A DNA stretch of 24,515 bases from Candidatus Aminicenantota bacterium. GTDB lineage: Bacteria > Acidobacteriota > Aminicenantia > Aminicenantales > Aminicenantaceae. The notes under the pieces are model-generated. The model saw only the letters and a program-made list of their open reading frames with translations, had not been told where the DNA came from and searched no databases. Position numbers and translations under genes: made by a program. Below are positions 6,382 through 15,844 of this stretch, piece after piece. Location of the stretch: positions 1 through 24,515 of the forward strand of contig JAFGNQ010000289.1 in assembly GCA_016926925.1 (NCBI GenBank), read 5' to 3'. The stretch's first letter is position 1, and each line of letters begins with the position of its first letter.

Positions 6382-7656
6382 ATGCCGGAAGATTCTTTAG
6401 AAAAAGTGCTCAAACTCCGATGGATTGTCATTGTCATGATGGGCCTCGTCGTATTCGGCTGTTATTACGCTTATGATTCCGTAGTCCCCATTGCAGATCA
6501 CATCATCAAGGATATGGGCCTCACACGGGCTCAGTACGGTCTTCTCTTCAGCTATTATTCCTTCCCTAATCTCATCATGGTCCTACTGGGCGGCATGTTT
6601 CTGGACAAGTTCGGTATTCGCAAGGCGGGTTTCCTATTTGTGACTCTGTGTGTCATCGGGGTCCTTCTGACGGCGGCAGGGTCCTCGAAGTCTTTTCAAT
6701 TGATGTTGTGGGGGCGGTTGTTGTACGGCATCGGTGCCGAATCGCTCAGCATCACCCAGATCAAAGTCATATCCAAATGGTTTAAGGGAAAAGAACTCGC
6801 TTTTGCCATGGGACTGTATATCACACTGGTTCGTCTTGGGAACTTCGCTTCTCTCAACCTGGGAGCGCCGATTCAATCGTGGAGCGGCTCCTGGAAGCTG
6901 GCTTTATGGGGGGCTTTCGGGGCGATCGTTCTCAGCTTCATCGTCTTTTTAATGTACAGCAGGCTGGATAAGGCCAATGAGGCTGGTTTTAAAAAAAGAG
7001 AGGATGAAGAAGCCGCGGAAAAATTCGTTTTCCGTGAAGTTTTCAAATTCAAGCCTTCATTTTGGTTCGTCAATATTTTATGCGTCACGTTTTATTCGAC
7101 GGTTTTACCTTTTGTCGCTTTTTCCAATATCTTCCTCCAGAATAAGTATAGGTTCACTGCGGCTCAAGCCGGGTTTTATGGATCGTTGATCTTCGTTGCG
7201 ACCATGGTCTGCACCCCACTTTTCGGCCTGTTGGTGGACAAGATCGGGAAGCGGGCCACGATTATGATTACGGGTTCCATTATTATTGTTCCCGCCTACC
7301 TGATCTTGGGCCTTACATCTTTTCATCCCGCTTTGGCCATTATTGGAATAGGTGTCGCCTTTTCGCTCGTGCCTTCGGCTTTATGGTCGTCTGTTCCGAT
7401 TCTCGTCGAGCAGAACCGACTTGGAACGGCATTCGGTTTGATCACCATCATCCAAAATTTCGGGTTGACCGTTGTCCCGTGGCTGGCCGGGAAACTCACC
7501 GATAGGGCCGGAGGAAATTACACGAATACGATGCTCATGTTTGCCGCTCTTGGCTTTATCGCTTTTATTTTCTCCATCACCCTTATCATATCAGAGAAGA
7601 AAGGAAAACCCACTGGTATTGAACAACCCACTAAGATCGCTCAATCTCAAAACTAA
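6382..7656 (+). CDS. MFS transporter
   Basis: This 424-residue protein has about twelve hydrophobic segments in two halves, the usual size for the major facilitator superfamily. After the second segment, GGMFLDKFGIRKAG fits the loop signature G-x3-D-x-x-G-R-[KR]; the second half carries FGLLVDKIGKRAT at the matching place. It sits in the inner membrane and acts as a secondary carrier. The first half resembles organic-anion MFS carriers in general terms, but the substrate is not readable. Its position between the corrinoid genes and MttB2 suggests uptake of the methylated substrate or export of the demethylated product. AAAGGA precedes the ATG at suitable distance, and it follows the previous gene by 38 bp. 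Confidence 0.9.
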   Translation: MPEDSLEKVLKLRWIVIVMMGLVVFGCYYAYDSVVPIADHIIKDMGLTRAQYGLLFSYYSFPNLIMVLLGGMFLDKFGIRKAGFLFVTLCVIGVLLTAAGSSKSFQLMLWGRLLYGIGAESLSITQIKVISKWFKGKELAFAMGLYITLVRLGNFASLNLGAPIQSWSGSWKLALWGAFGAIVLSFIVFLMYSRLDKANEAGFKKREDEEAAEKFVFREVFKFKPSFWFVNILCVTFYSTVLPFVAFSNIFLQNKYRFTAAQAGFYGSLIFVATMVCTPLFGLLVDKIGKRATIMITGSIIIVPAYLILGLTSFHPALAIIGIGVAFSLVPSALWSSVPILVEQNRLGTAFGLITIIQNFGLTVVPWLAGKLTDRAGGNYTNTMLMFAALGFIAFIFSITLIISEKKGKPTGIEQPTKIAQSQN

Positions 7657-7724
7657 GCTTTATATGAAGTCTCGTGAACCGGCTATTGGAGCTGCAAAAT
7701 TTTGCTTCGAAAAAAGGAGTTAGA

Positions 7725-9152
7725 ATGAAAGATAAATTCAGACTCAATATTCCCAGGTTGAATATTCTTTCCGAGGATCAGCGTGAATTGATCCATCTCT
7801 CGAGTCTTGAGGTTTTGCGCCGGACCGGAGTAGCGGTTAAAGAACCTGAGGCGGTGGAAATATTCAAAGAGGCCGGCTGTTTTGTGAATGGGGAGCGAGT
7901 GAGAATTCCCGCACACCTCGTGGAATGGGCTTTGGGTAACGTTCCTCCCAGGGTGTGTCTCTGTGACAGGAACGGGGGCCCCGCCATGTTTCTCGAAGAA
8001 AACAACGTTTATTTCGGGACCGGATCGGACACACCTCAAGTTGTGGATGCCTATACAGGCGAGAGAAGGCCGGCCGTGCTGAAGGATATCGAAAACGTTT
8101 CTAAAATCGTAGACTACTGCGATGATATGAGTTTTGTAATGTGTTCGGGAATTGCCAGTGATGTCAACAAAGACATCTCCGATCTCTATCATTTTGAAGC
8201 CATGGTGACCTACACGGAAAAGCCGATCATCTTTACCGCCTGGAGTCTGGAAAATCTTAAAGCGATCGTAAGGATGGCGGAGGCAGTCGCCGGCGGTGCG
8301 GACAAGCTCAGGAACAATCCCTTCTGCGCCCTCTACACGGAGCCTATATCGCCTCTGCAGTTGGCCAGGGAATCCACGCAGAAGCTCATGTTTATGGCGG
8401 AAAAGTCGCTTCCTGTCGTTTTTACGCCGGCTGTGTTGACAGGCGGGACGGGTCCGGTGACGCTTGCCGGCGGTCTGATCCAGGGAAACGCGGAGATCTT
8501 GGCCGGCTATGTCCTATCTAACTTGGTTCGTGATGGTGCTCCCTTTGTTTACGGGGGAGGTGTCACCTCTTTCGATATGGCCACATCCATTTCCTGCTAC
8601 GCTTCTGCAGAGTTCATGCTGGCAACAGCGGCTTTGACGGATATGGCCCGGTATTATCGCTTACCCATGTTCAGCTTTGCCGGGTGCTCGGATTCCAGTA
8701 TCTACGACCATCAGGCTGCCATAGAGGCATCTATCTGGGTGGTGTTGGCTACTCTTTCGGGGGGGAATCTGGTCCATGATGTGGGCTATATCAACAACGG
8801 TCTGACCACTTCCTATGAGCAGCTCGTGGTTTCGAACGAGGTGATCGGGTTGATGAGGCGTTTTTCCGCGGGAATTGCCGTTAACGAGGAAACCATGGCG
8901 CTGGATCTGATCGACAAAGTCGGGCCCGGAGGAGAATACTTGACCTCAGAGCATACATTGAAGCACTTCAAAAAGAACTGGTATCCTGAATTGATGTCTC
9001 GGAGCCCCTACGATAAATGGGTTGCGCAGGGAAGCAAAGACCTGAAAACCAAAGCCGCTGAAAAAGTGAGATACATCCTGGAAAAACACCAACCGAAACC
9101 ACTGGAGGATAAACTGAAAGCAGAGCTCCGCAAAATCGTCGAATCTCGATAA
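7725..9152 (+). CDS. MttB-superfamily (non-pyrrolysine) corrinoid methyltransferase 2
   Basis: This 475-residue MttB homologue has no in-frame amber codon. Motifs include YFGTGSDTPQV, TGGTGPVTLAGG, AGCSDSSIYDHQA (starting at residue 319) and GGNLVHDVGYINNG. It is about 70% identical by eye to the third copy, and much less like the first. It should transfer a methyl group from a quaternary or tertiary amine to the corrinoid protein encoded earlier in the same operon. I chose ATG at 7725 over GTG at 7674 because AAAGGAG (7713-7719) fits only the inner start, and the family's N-terminus begins there. Downstream lies an inverted repeat and then an S9 peptidase gene. Betaine, proline betaine and carnitine types cannot be told apart here. 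Confidence 0.94.
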   Translation: MKDKFRLNIPRLNILSEDQRELIHLSSLEVLRRTGVAVKEPEAVEIFKEAGCFVNGERVRIPAHLVEWALGNVPPRVCLCDRNGGPAMFLEENNVYFGTGSDTPQVVDAYTGERRPAVLKDIENVSKIVDYCDDMSFVMCSGIASDVNKDISDLYHFEAMVTYTEKPIIFTAWSLENLKAIVRMAEAVAGGADKLRNNPFCALYTEPISPLQLARESTQKLMFMAEKSLPVVFTPAVLTGGTGPVTLAGGLIQGNAEILAGYVLSNLVRDGAPFVYGGGVTSFDMATSISCYASAEFMLATAALTDMARYYRLPMFSFAGCSDSSIYDHQAAIEASIWVVLATLSGGNLVHDVGYINNGLTTSYEQLVVSNEVIGLMRRFSAGIAVNEETMALDLIDKVGPGGEYLTSEHTLKHFKKNWYPELMSRSPYDKWVAQGSKDLKTKAAEKVRYILEKHQPKPLEDKLKAELRKIVESR

Positions 9153-9156
9153 ATAA

Positions 9157-9235
9157 TGGGGACATCATACTTATTTCCTCTGGGAAAAGGCTTTTCGTCA
9201 CTCAATGGTTTCTAGAATTAAGTATGATGTCCCCA
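9157..9235. repeat. Long inverted repeat (17-bp perfect arms), MITE-like or terminator
   Basis: The 17-base arm at 9157-9173 (TGGGGACATCATACTTA) is exactly complementary to the arm at 9219-9235. The arms are separated by 45 bases that contain a smaller GAAAA/TTTTC hairpin. The unit begins five bases after the MttB2 stop and ends 48 bases before the next gene. Perfect arms in a short non-coding unit suggest a miniature mobile element or a repeat moved by an IS200-like transposase. It could also act as a transcript-end structure. A single copy is seen in this window. Confidence 0.7.
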
Positions 9236-9282
9236 AATTTCATAGAATGGTATTAGCACACTTTGGGATTTGGAGGTTAACC

Positions 9283-11514
9283 ATGAGGTTCCGCTCCGTT
9301 AAAAAAATTCCGTACATTTTGTTAGTTTTCCTCGTCTTTTTAAGCTCTTACAGTTTCGGCCAAGATGGGAAACGGATCGATGTCGAGTGGATTTGGGGGG
9401 AAGAGGCTGCCGGTGCTCAGTCCGTGCCTCAGTTCACTTGGCTGGGTGACAATAAGATTCTGCTCTTCGATGTGCATAAGCCAAAAGAGGAACAGACCTT
9501 CGAGATTCTGGATCCTGAGAACGGAAGCCGCATACCGGCTATGGACATGGGAAAGGCTGTTGCAAATCTGAAAGGCCATTTAGGAGAAGAAAAGGCTCCA
9601 AAAAACATTCCTTGGCCCTTAGCTTTCGATAAACTCGGGCAGATTGCACTCTACATGTTTGCTGGTGATATCTTTGTCCTCGATATTGCTGATGCACGGT
9701 TTGACCGCATCACGGATACCGAGGAGGCAGAGCTGGGACCCGTGCTTTCGCCTGATGGAAAGAAAATCGCCTATGTCCGTGTCAACGAAATCTATGTCTA
9801 TGATTTGGGAGCGAAGAGAGAAAGTCAAGTCACGTTCGACAGTTCCGAAACTTTGTATAACGGCCGGCTGTCCTTCATGTACTGGGAAGACGTCTTCTAC
9901 CGAAATAACGGAGTCGGTCTCTGGTGGTCTCCGGATTCGCGTGCGCTCGCTTACATGCAGACGGATGTCTCACAAGTGACGGAGCTGGTTTATTACGACA
10001 TCAAGCCCTTTAATCCGCGGGTCATAAAGCAACGTTATCCCTTGGTTGGCGAGACCATGGAAACCGTCAGGGTCGGTGTGCTTGACCTGCCGGACGGAAA
10101 AACGACCTGGCTCAAGGGAACCGGAACTCCTAACGAATACATCGTCAATGTGGATTGGCTTCCCGACAGCCGTCGCATCAGCTTCAGGACATTGAACCGG
10201 GCGCAAAACGAGCTCGATCTCTACATAGCGGATCGCTCTACTGGCAGATCAAATCATATTTTGCATGAGACAGATGAAGCCTGGGTCAATGCATCGGAAG
10301 ATCTGTATTTTTTAAAGGACGGAGAGCATTTCATCTGGGGTTCCGAGCGCAGCGGTTACAAACACCTCTATCTCTACTCTCTTGATGGAAAACTTGTTAC
10401 CCCGATCACAAAGGGCGACTGGGCTGTCCGCGGGCCTTTTCAGGTCAGCTATTGGTTTGGAAAATCTGCTGTGTCCATTGATGAGAGAAACAAACTGATT
10501 TATTTTACAGCCCTCGAAAAATCTTCGCTCGAACGTCACCTCTACCGAATCCGGTTCGATGGAACCGACATGAAACGTCTCACCTGGTCGGATGGATTCC
10601 ATTCTCCTGTTTTCAGTCCCGATTCGAACTTTTATCTCGAAGTGTATTCGAACATAGCCTCCTTGCCGTCTTTAGCTCTTTACAAAAATGACGGAACACT
10701 CATCATGACGATCTGCGCACCTAAAAACGAGATTTTTGAAAGACACGGCGTTCAGACTCCCGAGCTCTTCACGATTACCGCTTTCGATGGCTTCGAAATG
10801 CCGGCCATGATCTATAAACCCAGAGATTTCGATCCGAAAAAGAAATATCCGGTCATCCTCTATCACTACGGCGGCCCATCGGCTCCTGTCGTCATCAATC
10901 AGTGGCAGCGCTACGCATTTTTCAATCAAATTCTTCTCGACCATGGGTATTTGTGTGTCACTGTAGATAACCGCAGCGCAACGGCTGTCAGCAAAAAATT
11001 GGAGAACCTGGTCCTCAACCAGATGGTCGGACCGCAGGAGCGCAGCGATTTGATGGATGCCGTGAAATGGTTGAAAAACCAGACGTATGTTGATCCTGGG
11101 AGAGTCGGTATGTGGGGCTGGAGTTATGGTGGCTGCTACACATTGATGGGGATGACGCAGTCCAGAGAGTTTAAGGCGGGAATCGCCGTGGCCCCCGTAT
11201 CGGATCAGAGGTTTCACGAACCCAAATGGGCGGAATTCGCAATGAAGACGCCCCAGGAAAACGCAGTAGCCTGGGAGAAGGTTTCGCTCCTTAAATACGC
11301 CAAAGACCTCCACGGACGGCTGCTGATCGTTCATGGGACCTATGACGATAACGTCCGCATCCAGAACACCTGGGCTTTTGTGGATGAGCTGATCCGAGCA
11401 GGCAAGAATTTCGATATGATGATCTATCCGATGAGAAAGCACGGCATCTCGGACACTCCCGCCCGGATACACTTGTTTAAAAAAATGGTTGAGTTCTGGA
11501 TGAATAATCTGTAG
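9283..11514 (+). CDS. Secreted DPP-IV-like S9 peptidase (S9-1)
   Basis: This 743-residue protein starts with a signal peptide (about 1-26), then an N-terminal eight-bladed propeller (DPPIV_N) and a C-terminal alpha/beta-hydrolase domain. The catalytic triad is S614 in GWSYGG, D688 in HGTYDDN and H720 in RKHG. DPP-IV enzymes release Xaa-Pro or Xaa-Ala dipeptides from peptide N-termini. The N-terminus-binding pair, normally Glu-Glu before the LWWSP segment, appears here as E202-D203. ATG at 9283 is preceded by GGAGGT (9272-9277) and gives a clean signal peptide, so the longer frame from 9205 inside the inverted repeat is rejected. It is followed 23 bp later by a dipeptidase gene. Specificity for proline is likely but not proven. 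Confidence 0.92.
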   Translation: MRFRSVKKIPYILLVFLVFLSSYSFGQDGKRIDVEWIWGEEAAGAQSVPQFTWLGDNKILLFDVHKPKEEQTFEILDPENGSRIPAMDMGKAVANLKGHLGEEKAPKNIPWPLAFDKLGQIALYMFAGDIFVLDIADARFDRITDTEEAELGPVLSPDGKKIAYVRVNEIYVYDLGAKRESQVTFDSSETLYNGRLSFMYWEDVFYRNNGVGLWWSPDSRALAYMQTDVSQVTELVYYDIKPFNPRVIKQRYPLVGETMETVRVGVLDLPDGKTTWLKGTGTPNEYIVNVDWLPDSRRISFRTLNRAQNELDLYIADRSTGRSNHILHETDEAWVNASEDLYFLKDGEHFIWGSERSGYKHLYLYSLDGKLVTPITKGDWAVRGPFQVSYWFGKSAVSIDERNKLIYFTALEKSSLERHLYRIRFDGTDMKRLTWSDGFHSPVFSPDSNFYLEVYSNIASLPSLALYKNDGTLIMTICAPKNEIFERHGVQTPELFTITAFDGFEMPAMIYKPRDFDPKKKYPVILYHYGGPSAPVVINQWQRYAFFNQILLDHGYLCVTVDNRSATAVSKKLENLVLNQMVGPQERSDLMDAVKWLKNQTYVDPGRVGMWGWSYGGCYTLMGMTQSREFKAGIAVAPVSDQRFHEPKWAEFAMKTPQENAVAWEKVSLLKYAKDLHGRLLIVHGTYDDNVRIQNTWAFVDELIRAGKNFDMMIYPMRKHGISDTPARIHLFKKMVEFWMNNL

Positions 11515-11537
11515 GAACAAAAAGAAGGAGAATGCAA

Positions 11538-13229
11538 TTGAGAAGAAAAATTTTTCTCTCCTGTTTTTTTGTCATCGTTTTCGCTTTTCTCTATTTTTTC
11601 AGCACCGAAGACCGCGCTTCTACCTCGATTAAGGAAGCGAGTCTTTTCACGCCTCAGATATGCACCTCGCTTTTGGTCGGAAAAAACGCGACCGTGGATG
11701 GCTCCGTAATCTGCACCCAGTCTGCGGATTGTGGCAACTGTGATATACGGCTGGAATATGTCCCTTCTGCGACCTACGAGCCTGGTGCGAAACGCATCGT
11801 CAAAGGCTGGAATGTTTATGATCTTCTGGGAACGAAAGGAAGCCCGCCGGTACGATCCGGACTCACATTTGAGATTCCGCAGGTTCCCCAAACCTATGCC
11901 TATGTGGCCACGACTTTTCCTTTCATGAACGAACATCAGCTGGCTCTCGGTGAAGCAACGCTCATTGGGATCCGCAGTGAGCTAGCGCCTTCCGAGAATT
12001 CGGATGCCAAGATCCGTATTACCGACCTATCGAGGATCGCACTGGAAAGAGCCAAGAGTGCTCGGGATGCGATTCGCATCATGGCTGCACTGATGGAGGA
12101 GCACGGGTTCAATGCATGGACTCCCGATTGGATGAATCTCGCTCCGGGCGGGCATGATGCCTGCGGTGAGTATTTCGCGGTGGCCGATAAAGATGAGGTC
12201 TGGTGTTTTGAGTTTCTCCCGGTTGGTCCCGATTGGAAGAAAAATTCGGCCGAACCCGGAGTCTGCTGGTGTGCGATGCGTATTCCCGATGGCATGTTTG
12301 CCGTCAATGCCAACGAAAGCATCATCGGTGAGATCGACCTTACTGACAAAGACAATTTTATGGCCTCCTCGAATGTCACTTCTTTGGCTGAAAAACACGG
12401 CTGGTGGAATCCAAAGAGCGGGGAACCCTTTCGCTGGGATCTAGCTTACACTGGCAAAAGAGCCAACAGCCTCCGTACGTGGCGTGCTCTCAGCATGGTC
12501 GCGCCGTCAAAAAACTTGAAACCCAATGATGAAAGCTATCCCATTCCAATTAAGCCTGACAAAAAGTTATCTGTATTGGATATAAGAAAAATTCACGGTG
12601 ATCGTTTTGAGGGGACCGAATTCGATCAAACCAAAGGTCTTGCCTCTGGACCGTTCGGATGCCCCAATTGGCCCTACGGTGCTCCGGATCAAACCCGGGC
12701 CCTGGCTACCATGTCCTCGGACTCCATCATCATCAACCAATGCCGGGATTGGCTGCCGGCTCCGATAGGGGGCGTCATGTGGGTCGGCTTGGGGGGAGGG
12801 GATATCAACGTCTATGTGCCCTTTTATGCCGGGGTCAACCGTTTGCCGAAAGCCTACATGACAGGAGTTCGGACCCGGTTCGATTGGGATTCGGCCTTTT
12901 GGGTGTATGAGCTGGTCGGAACCTGGGCTCAATTGAACTATATTTCTATGATCAAAGAGATTCAAACAGCCCAAAACCGAATTGAAAGTGCGGAATTGGG
13001 CAGACTGGCGGTCATTGATGAAGAGGCATGGAAGCTCTACCAGGAAAATCCATCTCTGGCAAGGGATCATCTTACGAATTATTGTGTGGAGAATGCAAAT
13101 GAAGTCGTTAAGAGCTGGAGAGAATTGGCCGGATCCTTTATTTCGCGTTACAGCTTCGGAACCGCTTCCTCCGCAGAAAGCTACGTCGCTCCGGATTGGT
13201 GGAAAAAAGCGATAGGGGGTATCGAATGA
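11538..13229 (+). CDS. C69-family (PepD-like) dipeptidase, exported
   Basis: This 563-residue N-terminal-nucleophile hydrolase is of the peptidase C69 family. Such enzymes cut themselves to expose a catalytic cysteine; here C42 (numbered from the TTG start) begins the characteristic C-T-S-LLVGKNAT-DGS segment. A hydrophobic signal segment and short propeptide come before it. Further family marks are NANES-IIGEIDL and the NFMASSN stretch. It should split dipeptides released by the upstream peptidase. Start choice: AAGGAG ends one base before ATG 11532, which is too close, but seven bases before TTG 11538; the two starts differ by two residues. Its stop overlaps the next gene's start (ATGA), indicating coupled translation. 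Confidence 0.88.
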   Translation: MRRKIFLSCFFVIVFAFLYFFSTEDRASTSIKEASLFTPQICTSLLVGKNATVDGSVICTQSADCGNCDIRLEYVPSATYEPGAKRIVKGWNVYDLLGTKGSPPVRSGLTFEIPQVPQTYAYVATTFPFMNEHQLALGEATLIGIRSELAPSENSDAKIRITDLSRIALERAKSARDAIRIMAALMEEHGFNAWTPDWMNLAPGGHDACGEYFAVADKDEVWCFEFLPVGPDWKKNSAEPGVCWCAMRIPDGMFAVNANESIIGEIDLTDKDNFMASSNVTSLAEKHGWWNPKSGEPFRWDLAYTGKRANSLRTWRALSMVAPSKNLKPNDESYPIPIKPDKKLSVLDIRKIHGDRFEGTEFDQTKGLASGPFGCPNWPYGAPDQTRALATMSSDSIIINQCRDWLPAPIGGVMWVGLGGGDINVYVPFYAGVNRLPKAYMTGVRTRFDWDSAFWVYELVGTWAQLNYISMIKEIQTAQNRIESAELGRLAVIDEEAWKLYQENPSLARDHLTNYCVENANEVVKSWRELAGSFISRYSFGTASSAESYVAPDWWKKAIGGIE

Positions 13230-14323
13230 AAGAATACGAATCCGTTAAAAGGCTACAGAAAATTATGGAAAAGAAGGATGTGGACCTTGTCGTTCTCTGT
13301 CCGTCAGCCAACTGGGTCTACCTTGTTCCTTATGCCCCTATCTCTGAGGAGCGGTCCACCTTTTTGTTTATTTCCAAGACCGATGTTTGTTCTGTCATCC
13401 CTGATTTCGACCGTGAGGAATTCGTTGAAAAAACGGGTCTGGAAACAGTCTTTTCCTGGACGGATGCGGAAGACCCGAAGCAAGCTGTCCAACAGGCCTG
13501 GGATTTGATTGCTTCAAACACGACCAGGGAAGTCGCTCTGGATGACAAAATGCCTTTTATCCACTGGAAAGCTCTCGAGCCGCACATCGCGGGGTTGTCA
13601 AGCCGGCTGGCGAGCGACCTCCTTATGGAACTTCGTATCATCAAACGGCCCGAGGAGATCGAAGCTATTCGCACGACATCGGTCCTCATCGAGAGAACTC
13701 TAAGTCGGGCGGACGAAGTGTTCAAGGAGGGACTTACCGAGAAAGAGGTCGAAGCTAAACTGAAATCCATATTGCTGGAAGAAGGAGTCGACACTCTTGA
13801 CTATATTCTCGTTCAGGCCTGGCCGAACAGTGCTTCTCCTCATCACCTGCCCGGTTCGACTCTTGTCAAGCGAGGCGAGCCTGTTCTCCTCGATATAGCG
13901 CTGTCGCACAACGGCTTCTTCTCTGATATCACCCGGCAAGTCTCGATCGGCGAACCGACCGAAGAGTACAAAAAAATCTTTTCCATAGTTCGCGAAGCTC
14001 AGGCCAAAGCCGTTGACATCGTGAAACCTGGAATTCCTCTTGGCGACGTGGACAAGGCTGCACGGGAAACGATTGCAAAGTCAGGATTTGGAGAGTTTTT
14101 CATTCATCGAATCGGTCATGGACTTGGACGGGAAGTCCACGAGCCTCCCTCTGTTTGGGAAGGGAATCCTATGCTCATGCGTCCGGGTATGGTTTTTACC
14201 ATCGAGCCGGGGATATACCTTCCGGCTAAATTCGGAGTGCGGATCGAGGATACGATTGCCGTAACCGAGCAGGGTGCCGACCGGCTAACCGCATCCGATA
14301 GAGAATTGATCATCTTATCCTGA
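13226..14323 (+). CDS. M24-family Xaa-Pro peptidase (PepQ/PepP-like)
   Basis: This 365-residue pita-bread-fold metallopeptidase has an N-terminal creatinase-like domain (about 1-130) and a C-terminal catalytic domain. All five metal ligands are present: D223, D234, H298 in the GHGLGREVHEPP segment, E327 in TIEPGIYLP, and E341 in VRIEDT. Such enzymes remove the residue before proline or split Xaa-Pro dipeptides. Creatinase, a non-metal relative, lacks these ligands, so a peptidase is the better call. No signal peptide is seen, so it acts in the cytoplasm, after uptake. ATG at 13226 overlaps the dipeptidase stop and has AGGGGGT upstream. It completes a chain: DPP-type release, dipeptide cleavage, Xaa-Pro cleavage. 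Confidence 0.9.
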   Translation: MKEYESVKRLQKIMEKKDVDLVVLCPSANWVYLVPYAPISEERSTFLFISKTDVCSVIPDFDREEFVEKTGLETVFSWTDAEDPKQAVQQAWDLIASNTTREVALDDKMPFIHWKALEPHIAGLSSRLASDLLMELRIIKRPEEIEAIRTTSVLIERTLSRADEVFKEGLTEKEVEAKLKSILLEEGVDTLDYILVQAWPNSASPHHLPGSTLVKRGEPVLLDIALSHNGFFSDITRQVSIGEPTEEYKKIFSIVREAQAKAVDIVKPGIPLGDVDKAARETIAKSGFGEFFIHRIGHGLGREVHEPPSVWEGNPMLMRPGMVFTIEPGIYLPAKFGVRIEDTIAVTEQGADRLTASDRELIILS

Positions 14324-14429
14324 ATCAAGCTTTTTTCGTTTAACGGGATGCTCGAGCCGTTCACTTTCTTTTTAGAGAACACTTAAAAAAAAACTTCACG
14401 CTAAAGGGAAAACTTGGTAGATTAGTGAT

Positions 14430-14453
14430 GCCTTGAGCCGGGATAACCAAGGC
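14430..14453. repeat. Short inverted repeat before the permease gene
   Basis: GCCTTG (14430-14435) pairs with CAAGGC (14448-14453) around twelve bases, 21 bases upstream of the permease ribosome binding site. There is no T-run. It may be an operator or leader hairpin, or chance. Confidence 0.2.
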
Positions 14454-14488
14454 CATTCTATGTTGTTCGAAGGAAGGAGGGTCATGCC

Positions 14489-15844
14489 GTGGAGGAACGC
14501 TCTCTCCAAAGGTCGGTCGGCCTCTCCGGTGCGGCCTTTATCCTGATCGGATATGTGGTCGGGGGCTCTATTTTCATTCTTCCTGGAACACTGGCCGCCT
14601 CAGCCGGTCCCGGGCTTTTCATTTCGTATCTCATTGCAGCCGTTCTCGCTTTGTTTACATGCTTTGTAACGGCTCAAATTGGCAGCGCCATCCCAACCAG
14701 TGGGGCAAATTACATCGCTATCAGCCGGATCATTTCTCCATTCTGGGGATTCATGTTCATCTGGACTTTGATCGTGACTGTTGGCGTAGGCGTTCCGCTC
14801 ATCGCATACGGATTTGCCGAATATCTCGCATTCTTCATTCCGGGAACTCCTCCGATGCCGGTCGCCGTCCTTGTAATCCTCTTTTTTGTCGGGATCAATA
14901 TCCTCGGTATACAACTTGCCAGCAGGATTCAAGCCGTCATGGTTCTCGAATTCTTGGTCGCACTCTTTATCTTCGGCATAGGCGGTGCGGTCCACAGCGA
15001 CGCCAACCTTCTCACGCCCCTTTTTCCGATGGGTATAGGTGCCGTCCTCATCATGGCCATTCCCGCATACTTTTCCTATTCGGGCTTTTTCATCATAGCG
15101 GAGATTGGAGAGGAGATTAAGAACCCCTCGCGGAATATTCCCAGAGCCCTGCTTATCAGTTTCTTTGTAGTTCTTTGTGTGTACACTCTCATCCCACTGG
15201 CTGTAACCGGTGTCCTTCCATGGGGCACACTGGGAGAGACCAAAGGGGCGGTTGCTGTTGCGTCGGAAGTTTTTTTCCCGAAATGGTTGGCCAACATCAT
15301 TGCCCTCAGTGCTCTCTTTGCTATCGCCACCTCGATAAACGGAATCGTAGTGGCTCATGCCAGAGATATCTTTGCCGCTGCCCGTGACACAGTTCTTCCG
15401 CTTCCTTTATCCAAAGTGAACAAAACATTCAAAACACCTTTCGCTGCCATCCTTTTGGTCGGAGCAATCTCTTTTATCGGAGTTCTTGTCGGTGCTACCA
15501 TAAGGAACTACGCCATTATGACGGTTCTCGGGTTCATGATCATCCAGAGCTTATCAGGATTGGCTGTTTTTAATCTTCCCAAAAAGCTTCCCGAGCGTTA
15601 TGCTCAAGCCAAGTTTAAACTCAAGGGATTCGCTCTCCCTTTTTTCAGCATCGGGCTGACGGCCGTTTCCGCAGTTTTTCTTATTGTGGGTGTCATCCAG
15701 AGCCTTGCTTCGACTCTGATCTATCTCGGTTTGGTCGCTCTGGGTGCCGCACTCTATTTTTTGAGGAAAAACGCTCTTGAAAAACAGGGCATGAAGCTTA
15801 AGGATATACTGACCAAAGATTTGCGAGGTGTCCATAATGAGTGA
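14489..15844 (+). CDS. APC-superfamily amino acid permease
   Basis: This 451-residue inner-membrane protein has about twelve hydrophobic segments. The first contains GYVVGGSIFILPG, the substrate-binding glycine-rich signature of the amino acid-polyamine-organocation superfamily. Later loops carry EIGEEIKNPSRNIPRA, a hallmark of the family. It would import an amino acid, possibly peptide-breakdown products. The exact substrate cannot be read. The start is GTG at 14489, with AAGGAGG eight bases upstream; the ATG at 14484 is in another frame. It lies 165 bp after the M24 gene and overlaps the next gene. Confidence 0.92.
   Translation: MEERSLQRSVGLSGAAFILIGYVVGGSIFILPGTLAASAGPGLFISYLIAAVLALFTCFVTAQIGSAIPTSGANYIAISRIISPFWGFMFIWTLIVTVGVGVPLIAYGFAEYLAFFIPGTPPMPVAVLVILFFVGINILGIQLASRIQAVMVLEFLVALFIFGIGGAVHSDANLLTPLFPMGIGAVLIMAIPAYFSYSGFFIIAEIGEEIKNPSRNIPRALLISFFVVLCVYTLIPLAVTGVLPWGTLGETKGAVAVASEVFFPKWLANIIALSALFAIATSINGIVVAHARDIFAAARDTVLPLPLSKVNKTFKTPFAAILLVGAISFIGVLVGATIRNYAIMTVLGFMIIQSLSGLAVFNLPKKLPERYAQAKFKLKGFALPFFSIGLTAVSAVFLIVGVIQSLASTLIYLGLVALGAALYFLRKNALEKQGMKLKDILTKDLRGVHNE

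Noticed and set aside
7674..7724. Longer N-terminus of MttB2 from GTG 7674
   Set aside because: AAAGGAG fits only the ATG at 7725, and the extra residues are unlike the family's N-terminus.
9205..9282. Longer N-terminus of S9-1 from ATG 9205
   Set aside because: It begins inside the inverted repeat, lacks a ribosome binding site, and would bury the signal peptide that starts at 9283.
13226..14323. Creatinase rather than Xaa-Pro peptidase
   Set aside because: Creatinase lacks the metal ligands, while here all five are present, which favours a metallopeptidase.
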